A DNA stretch of 64,000 nt from Brachyhypopomus gauderio (taxonomy: Eukaryota; Chordata; Actinopteri; Gymnotiformes; Hypopomidae): assembly GCF_052324685.1 (NCBI RefSeq), contig NC_135223.1:4723713-4787712 (forward strand), in the 5' to 3' direction. The translations under genes and the position numbers were made by a program. Below the pieces are notes generated by a model. The model worked only from the letters and a program-made list of their open reading frames with translations, did no database searches and was not told the DNA's origin. Below are positions 12,101 to 24,100 of this stretch, one piece after another. The number at the start of each line of letters is the position of its first letter. Within the stretch, counting starts at the first letter, position 1.

Positions 12101-15100
12101 CTAATCCCCTCGTTCCCTAACCCCCTCATCCCCTCACCCCCTTGTCCCCTAATCCCCTCATCCCCTCACCCCCTTGTCCCCTAATCCCCTCATCCCCTCG
12201 TTCCCTAATCCCCTCATCCCCTCACCCCCTTGTCCCCTAACCCCCTCATCCCCTCACCCCCTTGTCCCCTAACACCCTCATCCCCTCACCCCCTTGTCCC
12301 CTAACCCCCTCGTTCCCTCATCCCCTCGTCCCCTAATTCCCTCGTTCCCCGTCCACAGGCTCTAACGTGTACCTGCGGAGGGAGCTGATTTGTTGCAGCG
12401 ACAGTGTAAGGCTGCGCTATGGCAACAAGCCCGAGGACTGTCCGTACCTCTGGGCGCACATGAAGAAATACACGGAGATCACGGTCAAGCACTTCCACGG
12501 CGTGCGACTGGACAGACGTGACTCCGCCCCTCTGCACGTGGCTGAGGTACGCTGGGATAACCCGAGACACGCTCATGACATAAACTAAAGGATAAGATCT
12601 TGTTGAGGAGTTATATCTTAAAAGATATTGAATACTGCGGGACATATTTTCGATATTGCGATTGGAAACTCTGCTGTCATGACGTGTGGCATTGGAACCT
12701 TTGTCAATAATTTGTGTACTAAATGGACACGTGCTCATTAGTATCCTTGACCAGGCCGTTGATCCCATCACTGCAGTGCGTCTCACGTGTTCACGCCGCC
12801 TCTCTACTAATGAGCACGTGTCCACACGCCACTCCGGTCCTGCTGCTGACCGTCAGCCCCTTTCTCTCGTGCCAACTTGTTAAGCCTCCCTCGTATGTTC
12901 TATTTCTGTCTCCCTTTTTCTCGTGTGTGTGTATATATGTGTGTGTGTGTGTGTGTAACTGCAGTACATGCTGAGGACTGCGCGGGAACACAGGCCTGAT
13001 CTTTACGTTGTGGCGGATCTGTTCACGGGGAACCAGGATCTGGACAACACCTTCATCACTCGGCTGGGCCTCACCGCCTTCATCCGGGGTAAAGGTCACA
13101 CAGAGGGAGGCAGGATAAGACTCAGGATCCAGACTAGGGCTGCACAATATATTGTTTGTGTATCATTATCGCAATATTTTTTGCGATACTGAAAAAAGTT
13201 TTACTGGATGATCCTGACTAGACCGAGGTAAGATCTTTCAGATAAGAGGGCTACAGGTCATCCAGCATTAACATGAATAAAGCAGCCTGACCTTTGACCC
13301 TGACAGTGGATTACCAACACAAGCCATGTCCCAGTTACAGTATTTAACAGTGTGTTATTTGGTGTGTCATACAGGCCTTTTGTGAGTTCTCTTTTGCACT
13401 TTTGAGTTACGGAATCTTGTGTTCATAGTGAGGGTGGTGTTCATGGTGAGGGTGGTGTTTATTATGAGGGTGGTGTTCATGGTGAGGGTGGTGTTTATTA
13501 TGAGGGTGGTGTTCATGGTGAGGGTGGTGTTTATTATGAGGGTGGTGTTCATGGTGAGGGTGGTTTTCATGGTGAAGGTGATGTTTATAGTGAGAGTGGT
13601 GTTTATGGTGAGGGTGGTGTTTATTATGAGGGTGGTGTTCATGGTGAAGGTGGTGTTTATAGTGAGGGTGGTGTTTATTATGAGGGTGGTGTTCATGGTG
13701 AAGGTGGTGTTTATAGTGAGGGTGGTGTTTATTATGGGGGTGGTGTTCATGGTGAAGGTGGTGTTTATAGTGAGGGTGGTGTTTATTATGGGGGTGGTGT
13801 TCATGGTGAGGGTGGTGTTTATTATGAGGGTGGTGTTCATGGTGAAGGTGGTGTTTATAGTGAGGGTGGTGTTTATTATGGGGGTGGTGTTCATGGTGAG
13901 GGTGGTGTTTATATTGAGGGTGGTGTTCATGGTGAGGGGGGTGTTTATAGTGAGGGTGGTGTTCATGGTGAGGGTGGTGTTTATTATGAGGGTGGTGTTT
14001 ATTATGAGGGTGGTGTTCATGGTGAGGGTGGTGTTTATTATGAGGGTGGTGTTCATGGTGAGGGTGGTGTTTATTATGAGGGTGGTGTTCATGGTGAGGG
14101 TGGTTTTCATGGTGAAGGTGATGTTTATAGTGAGATTGGTGTTCATGGTGAAGGTGGTGTTTATTATGAGAGTGGTGTTCATGATGAGGGTGGTGTTTAT
14201 TATGAGGGTGGTGTTCATGGTGAGGGTGGTTTTCATGGTGAAGGTGATGTTTATAGTGAGATTGGTGTTCATGGTGAAGGTGGTGTTTATTATGAGGGTG
14301 GTGTTCATGGTGAAGGTGGTGTTTATAGTGAGGGTGGTGTTTATTATGGGGGTGGTGTTCATGGTGAGGGTGGTGTTTATAGTGAGGGTGGTGTTCATGG
14401 TGAGGGTGGTGTTTATAGTGAGGGGGCTGTTCATCGCCTCCACAAACCTGCCCGACGTGCTCATAACGTGGAGGGACTGTCGCTGTGTCCCGCAGAGGCG
14501 ATGGGAGCGCGGGACGCTGAAGACGAGGGCCGGCTGGTGTACCGGCTCGGCGGGGAGCCTGTGGGCTCCTTAGTGCAGCCCAGCCGCAGGCCTCTGCTTC
14601 CCGGTGTAGCGCCCTCCGTCTTCCTGGACGCCACCCACAACGACGAGAGCCCCATCCAGGTCGGTGAAGAAGGAGGTGGTGTACGTTTCCAGTCCTGTAG
14701 CGCCACCTGTCTGCAGGGCTAAGTTACAGCCTGCTTGGGTCTCATATTGAACACAGTACTGATCACCTTGGTTTACTTTGTTAACTTTACCAGGACAGCT
14801 GTGTGACCTAACGTAACGAATAATATATACACTGTAGTGTTTTTAATATTGGATTAATATCAGGCTGGCCTGAACAATCTGAATTTACATGGTAATTCAT
14901 AATAATTCAAGTACAATAAATCTCTGATCCAACTGTAATGAATTTCATCACCCCAGGCATTAAAGCAACTGTTGTTAAAGGAGCTTCACCCAAAGCTACA
15001 ACCCTTTATAGGGAGAAGTTTTGCCAGGAGACCCCAGGGGTCTCCATCCTCTCTAACAGCTGGCACTGTGGACTGGGCCAAGCCTTTACTTTACAGGCAA

Positions 15101-18100
15101 AATGGAAGGTGTAGCATAAGTGAATTGTAGCTGGTTCAGGGTACAACAACATGAAATGCCACCACGCAGACACACAGACATGGACACATGGGGTGAGGCA
15201 GACATGTGAAGACGCAGACACGCGGAGACGCAGACACGCAGACGTGCAGACACACGGAGACGCAGACATGTAGATGTGCAGACACACGGAGACGCAGACA
15301 CACAGAGACGCAGAGGGTGTTGATGTTAAGGTGCCGATTAAAGCAGCTGTCAGGAGAAGAAAAGAGCTTAGGACATACTCCAACATAAGTTCACACAGCA
15401 CTGTCCTGCCTCCAGGGTCACGGGATAGGTTATATTATATGGATATAATTGGAAGTCCAATATCAAACATGCCTTACATTACAGTAAATTATGAAAATTT
15501 GGGGGTATTTAAAAATCCTGTAAAATGGTATTTGGTCCAACCCTGAGTGATTATGCTAACACTTCATCAAAAGCATATATTTATTTAAGTTACATTAGCT
15601 AAAGCCTTTGGATAACATATTAGTCTTAAAAACGTAAAACCATTGAGTTTGTGTGTGAGCAAGCAGTCTGTTTTTCGTCTTAAAGGTCCGCTCCGTGTAC
15701 GACTGCCTCCCTAGCTCTGCCATCGTTTCTATGGCCTGCTGTGCCACAGGCAGTACTAGAGGATACGACGAGCTGGTCCCTCACAAGGTATGAAGTCACA
15801 CTTCCTGTTAGCTCAGCTCTCAGAGGTCACCTGGGCGTTCAGGCACACTGGTTTCCTAACAAATATTAGAAAAATAAAAACAAAAATAACTATCTTTACA
15901 TTTTAGAAGCATTAGCATATTTTAACATACATTAACATATTTTAACATGCATTAACATACTTTAGATAAATATGTTGTAGACATTTCACCACCACTGTAG
16001 AAAACCACTCTCAACACGATGATCTGTAATGGCACCGTCTTGTTCAGATGTTGCTCTTTCAGCGTGAGTGTTTGACCTCAGGTTTCGGTGGTGAAGGAGG
16101 AGAGGTTGTATCCCAAGTGGAGCGACGGGGAGCAGCCCTCCTGTCCCTGGGAGGTGAACCTCCGGACGGGCATTACGGCAGGGAAGCTGGCTCTCAACAG
16201 ACTGCACCAAGAGCTCGCAGAGAAGGGCTTCACCCAGGTCTATGTAGACCAGCTAGATGAAGACACCGTAGCAGTGACCAGACACTGTCCAAGCACACAC
16301 CAGTCCGTGGTGACTGTGTCTCGCACCGCCTTCAAACACCCCAAGAAACACCGCTACAGGGGGAGAGTTGCCCCCATGTTCATACCAGGTTTGCACTCAA
16401 ACCAAAATTCTAATTCACGCAAACTCACCTGAGCTCGTTTATTCAGACCGGCGTGCTTAGGAATGCAGATATGCACGATGAGCAGTGACACCTCAGACCT
16501 GCGTCACGTGACCTGAGTCACGTGACCTGCATCATGTGCGCTCCGCACCCTTCTTGCCATGCAGGTCAGATAGAGGAGGTGATCTTGGAGGCACGCACAG
16601 TCAAGACAGCGGCCAGCCCGTACGTGAAAGACGAGAGGAACATTAACGGCCTGCCCGACTACACCGTCGAGCTCCGAGAACACCTCGAGGTAAATTGAGC
16701 TCCGAGAACACCTCCAGGTACCTCTCCAGCTAACTGGAGCTCCAGGAACACCTCCAGGTACCTCCAGGTACCTCTCCAGCTAACTGGAGCTCCGAGAACA
16801 CCTCCAGGTACCTCTCCAGCTAACTGGAGCTCCGAGAACACCTCCAGGTAACCGGAGCCTGGGTGCTGCTCTCTGTCAAGATGTTACCCAGGAGGAACGA
16901 TGTCTCATAATTACACACTAACACTCCGAACTCAGATCTTCTCATCTGGACCTTTGTCTGGTCATTTTGTTTATGTCATGCTGTGATGTTTGACAATTTG
17001 GACCTAGTGACTGTTCACCCAGTATCTAGAAAGTTCCATGCAAAAGACCCTTCTCCTAAGATGTCAGATGATGCATTAGGCATTATTTCTCACTGAGCAT
17101 ACAGGGAGTTACCCTAGAGACTGCCCTCTGGTGGAGTGTGGTGTGCATACACACGAGAGTGTGGGTTCGTCTCATGGGACATGTTAACTCATTGATTCTT
17201 TAATTGACACAGCCGTTTGCTGTGCTTTCTTTCAGCTTAAGGACAGCAACGTTGTGAAACAGGGAAATGTGGTAGTAAAAGGAAGCAGTGAGTTCGTCCA
17301 GGAGATCGTGTTCGACCAGCTTACTCCAGGCACTGTGATTGCCTTCAGGTAAACGCACACACACACATATGCCAGGTGTGCTGCATTAGGTTTGGGGCCA
17401 CTCTGCTGGAAACTAGATCACCACGACCAGCTTTTCCAGGCTTTGTGATTGAACCATGAATATCATGGAGACCTTAATGAACCTGTAACTCTGTTCAGAG
17501 GTTTCCTATGCACACTCCGACCATAATTACTCATTAGTTTAAACTGATTCATTTGAATACTTCTGCCCAATGATTCATTTGAATACTTCTGCCCAATGAT
17601 TCATTTGAATACTTCTGCCCAATGATTCATTTGAATACTTCTGCCCAATGATTCATTTGAATACTTCTGCCAAATGAATCATTGAATACTTCTGCCACAT
17701 GATGAATGGTGTACATACTCACATATTTGAAGTGAACTGAAGTGAATGTGAGTCTGTAACAGGGTGAGCCTGGCGCCCCAGTCTCGGGATGCGGTGGGCT
17801 TCCTGCGTACACAGCTGTCCCAGTTCCAGCGCCAGTACCAATCAGGCAGCTCTACAGACCCACACCTCCCTGCCATCCTGAAGGTTCCCCTAGATACGTA
17901 AGCACTCTGCATTGCTCATCATTCTCTCCACGACCACGCTGTCCTCTACACCATAGTCTCACGTCAGCTGTTCTCTACAACGTGGTCTCACGTCAGCTGT
18001 TCTGTGCTCTGTGGTCTCACGTCAGCTGTTCTGTACTCTCTAGTCTCACATCAGCTGTTCTCTATGCTGAAGTCTCATGTTAAGGCTGTTCTCTTCACTG

Positions 18101-21100
18101 TAGTCTCATGTCAAAGCTGTTCTCTATGCGGTAGTCTCACGTTAGCTGTTCTTTAATCTGTAGTCTCATGTCAAAGCTGTTCTCTATGCGGTAGTCTCAC
18201 GTTAGCTGTTCTTTATTCTGTAGTCTCATGTCAAAGCTGTTCTCTATGCGGTAGTCTCACGTTAGCTGTTCTTTATTCTGTAGTCTCATGTCAAAGCTGT
18301 TCTCTATGCGGTAGTCTCACGTTAGCTGTTCTTTATTCTGTAGTCTCATGTCAAAGCTGTTCTCTATGCGGTAGTCTCACGTTAGCTGTTCTCTATTCTG
18401 TAGTCTCATGTCAAAGCTGTTCTCTACGCTGTAGTCTCACGTTAGCTGTTCTTTATTCTGTAGTCTCATGTTAAAGCTGTTCTCTACGCTGTAGTGTCAC
18501 GTTAACTGTTCTTTATTCTGTAGTCTCATGTTAAAGCTGTTCTCTACGTTGTAGTGTCACGTTAACTGTTCTTTATTCTGTAGTCTCATGTCAAAGCTGT
18601 TCTCTATGCGGTAGTCTCACGCAGGGGTGGAAAGTAACTATTACATTTACTCACATTACTGTAATTGAGTACTTTTTATGAGTAATTTGTTTATTCTGAG
18701 TAGTTTTTGAAATATGTAATTTTTACTTTTACTTGAGTACATTTTGACCCAAGTAGTTTTACTTCACTACATTTGAACGCCCTCACATTACTGAGTAAAA
18801 AAATATTGATGGTGAAAAATTAAATGCGGGCAGAAATTTAAACTTCTGAGTCCCAGAACTGAAGGCCAATTGCGTGACCTTGCCTTGCGCGCCCTTTCTA
18901 TTGTCTCATAATCAGGTCGTAATCTGGTGCACTTTTTTTTCCAAAAGGATGAGATTGTCAGGTTCTGTGGGATCCTGTGGACATTTTATTGTGAAAAGTG
19001 GAATCCTGTGGGCACTGTATTTTGAATAGTTGGATCCTGTGAGCGTTTTAAATAGTGGAATCCTGCGCACATTTTGTTTTACTTTGAGATGTGGGATCCT
19101 GTGGTCATTTTATATTTTATTTTGAGTTGTGGCAGCCTGTGGGCATTTTATTGTGAATAGTGGGGTCCGGTGGGCACTGTATTTTGAATAGTTGGATCCT
19201 GTGAGCACTTACTTTTAAATTGTGGGATCCTATGAGCATTTTTTTATTTTTGATGTGGGATCCTGTGGGCATTTTATTGTGAGTAGTGGAATCCTGTTGC
19301 ATTTAATTTGATTTGTGGCATCTTGTGGGCACTTAATTTTGTTTATTTTGTTTTTTGAATAATTTGTAAATTAAATTTCTTTATTCTTATCATAGTGTTG
19401 TCCGTTGGACAATAGGACTGAAAATTGTTTGCACTTTATGGTACAGGTTGTAACTGTCCTTGTGCTGTGAGGAAGGTGAGCTGAGCCCAGCTGATCTTTT
19501 TGCAAGTGTGGATGTGCACTTAAATACGCTTTGTAATCGATTAAAACAACTTGTGCTGAATTTGGTTCATGATTCATCCATGCATTAAATAACTGAAAGT
19601 AACTAAGTAACCTTTACTCAAATTACATTTTAAATGAAGTAATTTTGTACTTTTACTCGAGTAAATTTTGAGATGGGTAATTTTACTTTTACTCTGAGTA
19701 GATTTTAGTCAAAGTAATGATACTTTTACTCAATTACAATTTTTCAGTACTCTTTCCACCTCTGGTCTCACGTTAGCTGTTCTTTATTCTGTAGTCTCAT
19801 GTCAAAGCTGTTCTCTATGCTGTAGTCTCACGTTAGCTGTTCTTTATTCTGTAGTCTCATGTCAAAGCTGTCGTTGGCTGACCTGAACATGTTGCTGTTC
19901 CGCTGTGACGCTGAGGAGCAGGAAGATGGTGGAGGGTGCTACAACATCCCCTCCTGGACAGCTCTAAACTACTGTGGCCTTCAAGGTACAAATCACACCC
20001 TCAGAACTGCACATCCTCATTGTTCAGCCACTACTGTTTGACTTCACTCACTGTGAATTGAATTTCCTTGCGTGGTCTGTTAGAATGGCGTTGCCTTCTC
20101 TGAATGCAGGGTTTGTGTCGGTGCTGTCAGACATTCGGCCCAGCAACGACCTAGGCCACCCCTTCTGTGACAACCTGAGGCAAGGAGATTGGATGCTTGA
20201 TTACATTAGCTCTCGTCTCTTAAATAAAGGTGGAGCTTTGCAGGAGGTAAGACACGAACATCTGTTTTTTTTTTTACTTCTTCAGAAATTATATATTGCA
20301 TATTTATTTTTTACATTTCTGTTTTATCTCACAGGTGGGTCAGTGGTTCCACAGCATATTTACCTACCTTAAGCACATCCCACGGTACCTTGTGCCATGC
20401 TACTTCGATGCCGTCATCGTTGGGGCGTACGCTACGGCCGTGGATGCCGTGTTTAACAAGATGTCAAGGTCTGGTCTCTTGGACTCGATATTAAGTTCAG
20501 CTGCACATACAATAACACTGTCTGTTTTGTTCCACGTACTGCACCCATGTCGTTGTAAGCAGCTAGCGTTCTAAGTCTGGAGTGTTAGGAACGCAGTGGT
20601 AGATGCTAAAGGATATTGCGCACACATGCACGTTCTGACTGGTTCTGGAAATGGCAGCTTTGTATGGCGCGGCACGACCGCAACGAAGCAGCTGGCGCTG
20701 GCCTCGGTGCAGATGTGCGGCGTGGGGCGGGTTCCCGCTCTTCCCGCACTCTCGCCCGCCCTGCAGGACGTCCCGATTCGCCTCAACCCTGCCTCCCAGC
20801 TAGAAGAACAGTGCTGTGTGTCTCTGGCCGCAGGTAACCCCCCCCCCCGGCCAGACATTTACCACAGGAGATGGCAGAAAGACTGATGGGTCTGATTGTT
20901 CTATTTGAACTGGCTAATTAGTTGATCCAGATGTCACAATCCAGATCTCATAAGCATGAATATTAATAAATTCAGTACTTCTTCCTTTTAAAACTGAATT
21001 TAGAACCTTGTTTTGTGTAGATATGGCATGAGTTGTTTTGAAACCTGTTTTGAAACTACCACAGGAATAAAAAATACCTTTACTTTCTCCCCTGGTTGTG

Positions 21101-24100
21101 TGAACATTTAAATGTTTAATGTGAATTGAGCGCCTTCGTGAGAGTAATTGAAAGGTTTAATTGTATGATCCCAGTGTAGCTGGTCTGCATATGTGCACAC
21201 CGCGCGTGAAAAAGCACGGGCATCTTCTCGATGTCATGGAGCTCAGTTCTGGAACGTTCTCCTTCCTCACAGGGCTGCCTCACTTCTCGTGGGGGGCATT
21301 CCGCTGCTGGGGCCGTGACACGTTTATAGCCCTGCGCGGACTCATGCTCGTCACGGGGAGACACCTGGAAGCCAGGTGCGCTTCAGCCCAGCACTCACCG
21401 CATGCCAACGGAAACCTTTTACCTAAACGTGTTAACGTAACGACTCCTGAATGATGGTTATTATGGGCTAGTGCAAACTAAATGATGGCGAGGAGCTCCC
21501 TTTAGCCTCATTAACCTTATAAAACCTTCAGAACAAGGTCATGCTAACATCCATTCAGGTGAGCTAGCTACACGTTCGCGAGGTTTAGCATGTAGGGTTT
21601 CCTCTCTGCAGGAACATCATCCTGGCCTTCGCGGGCACCTTGAGGCACGGTCTGATCCCCAACCTACTGGGACGGGGCGTGGAGACGCGCTACAACTGCC
21701 GGGATGCGGTGTGGTGGTGGCTCCAGTGCATCCAGGACTACTGTGTCATGGTGCCCCATGGCACCGACATCCTGGCGTGCCCCGTGGCCCGCATGTACCC
21801 TACAGATGACTCGGACCCTCGGCTTGCTGGCACTGTGGTGAGCGGTGAACGTTTTTGACACCAGCAGGTCTGCTTGGGTCTGGCTTGGATGCCCGACTCA
21901 TTGTGGTTCAGCAGTGTTCAGCAGCACCGGACTTTGCTGCAGAAGGCTAGCTGTGATCTGGACGGTTGACGTTCGCTCTCTGCACTTGCGGTGCCTGTTT
22001 TCCAGGAACAGCCTCTGCACGATGTTGTCCAGGAGGCCATGCAGTGCCACGCACGAGGGATTGAGTTCCGAGAGAGGAACGCTGGACCCCAGATCGACAG
22101 TAACATGCGAGATGAAGGTTGGTTCCACTTTTCTGACGTTCTTCATGCTGTGGTCTGTGAGCATCCCATCCTTAATGCTACTGTCTCTGTGGGTCGTCTG
22201 TCAGGGTTCAATGTTGAGGCTAAAGTCAACCTGGACACGGGTTTCGTGTACGGGGGCAATCGCTTCAACTGTGGCACCTGGATGAACAAAATGGGTGAGA
22301 GTGACAAAGCCGGCAATCGTGGGACACCGGCCACGCCCAGGTACCACGGTCACCGTGGATCTTTTTCATTAGTCGAGCTCTTCTTCCTCATTGCTGGGAT
22401 CCAGATGGGCCTGTCAGGTGTCCTGGCAACACGGATGGTTTGATTTCTAGGGACGGTTCTGCAGTGGAGATCGTGGGTCTTTGCAAGTCTGCCGTACGTT
22501 GGTTGGTGCAAATGAACAAGAGCGGCCACTTCCCCTACTCCTCCGTCAGTGTCCGTGGAGACGGTATATCTTACAGTAAACACATACCGCTAAATATAAG
22601 ACTGGTGTGTGAGGGCCAACTGCTGAGTCATCGTGGGAATCATGGATATAAACGTTTTTGTCCAGGCATGACCACTCTGTGCTTTTGTTTGCCAGAAGAA
22701 TCATTGACCTATGAGGAGTGGAACCAGAGGATCCAGGACAACTTTGAAAAGACATTCTACGTGTCACGTGACCCGAAGGACCCGCACGAGCACCTGCACC
22801 TGGTGCACAAGACGGGCATTTACAAAGACAGCCATGGTGCCTCCAGCCCCTGGTGTGACTATCAGCTCAGGGCCAACTTCACCATCGCCATGGTGGTGGT
22901 AAGCCCTGACTCAGGAGGCCTGCTTGTAGCAGAATCTCAGATGAAGGTCCCCACATACAGAAGATGTGGAGTCCACACGGGTCGGGTTCTGTGTTAAAGT
23001 GCTTTTTTTTCTCCAGGCACCTGAAATGTTTACTGTTGAAAAGGCTTGGGGAGCTTTGGAGATGGTGGAGAAGAAGCTGATTGGTCCTTTGGGAATAAAG
23101 ACCTTGGACCCAGAGTGAGTGGCACCAGCATTTCTGAATATTTCTGCTGCTACGTTCACTGTGCAAGTGGAGACGTTTTTCCACTGTATAAGACCTGTGG
23201 TCTTAAGATGGGTCTACAACATGCAGGCGACATGTGAACATTGTCACAAACAACAAAAGCAGATCAGAAGCTCTAAAGCTGCTATCTTGAAGCATGGCCC
23301 ATTACACACTCAAAGTCCATAAGTGTTTAATGTTAAATGTTTTCCCAAAACATTTAACGATCTGCTATCATCATCTGCAATAGCATCATCATGATAATTG
23401 CAATGTAAACCAACCTTCACCCATAAACAGGCAAGATTTATTACACTTTACATTCAATAGCTGGAATAAGAATCCATATGCCAAAATAATGGTGATGAGG
23501 CATGAAATATGAAGGGTATCTTGACCAGTTTCTGGCTACTGGTTAATTATTCTGCACCAACAATTTGAATGGACCCAGTCGTTAAAGTTGGGGAGGGGTA
23601 GCGTGTTTCCAGTGCCAGATCATGTGAAATCATGGGTGCCTTTTCCTACAGTCATGGTGTGTATAGCCAGTAATGGTGAATTTAGTGATTCCATAGTGTT
23701 GTTTCAAATCCAGATACTGCAATCGAATCCAGCACGGTTAGTCTCAGCAAGCCTAGACTCTTTTTCCACTCCCATTGTTCAAATATCATAAATTTCAGTA
23801 TTTGATTCATGTTAATGATTTGACACTTGACAGTGACATGGTTTATTGCGGTGTCTATGACAACGCCCTGGACAACAACAACTTCAACCTGGCCAAGGGC
23901 TTCAACTACCACCAAGGACCGGTACGTTGTCTCGCTGTCATTACAGTCAGTCGATTTTGCTTGTATAACCCAGAGCAAACATGCTGGAGGCACAACACAG
24001 CTTTTCACTTTGTAGTATAGAAACAAATATATCACAAAACGATTTGTTTAGAAGCTGGACATTCTGGCTTTGTAAGGCGTAGCGCAAATAAAATTAGTTC

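Noticed and set aside
13367..14573. 365- and 384-codon frames on opposite strands
   Set aside because: Product of an 18/36-bp tandem repeat whose length is divisible by three; low complexity, no start context or splice support.
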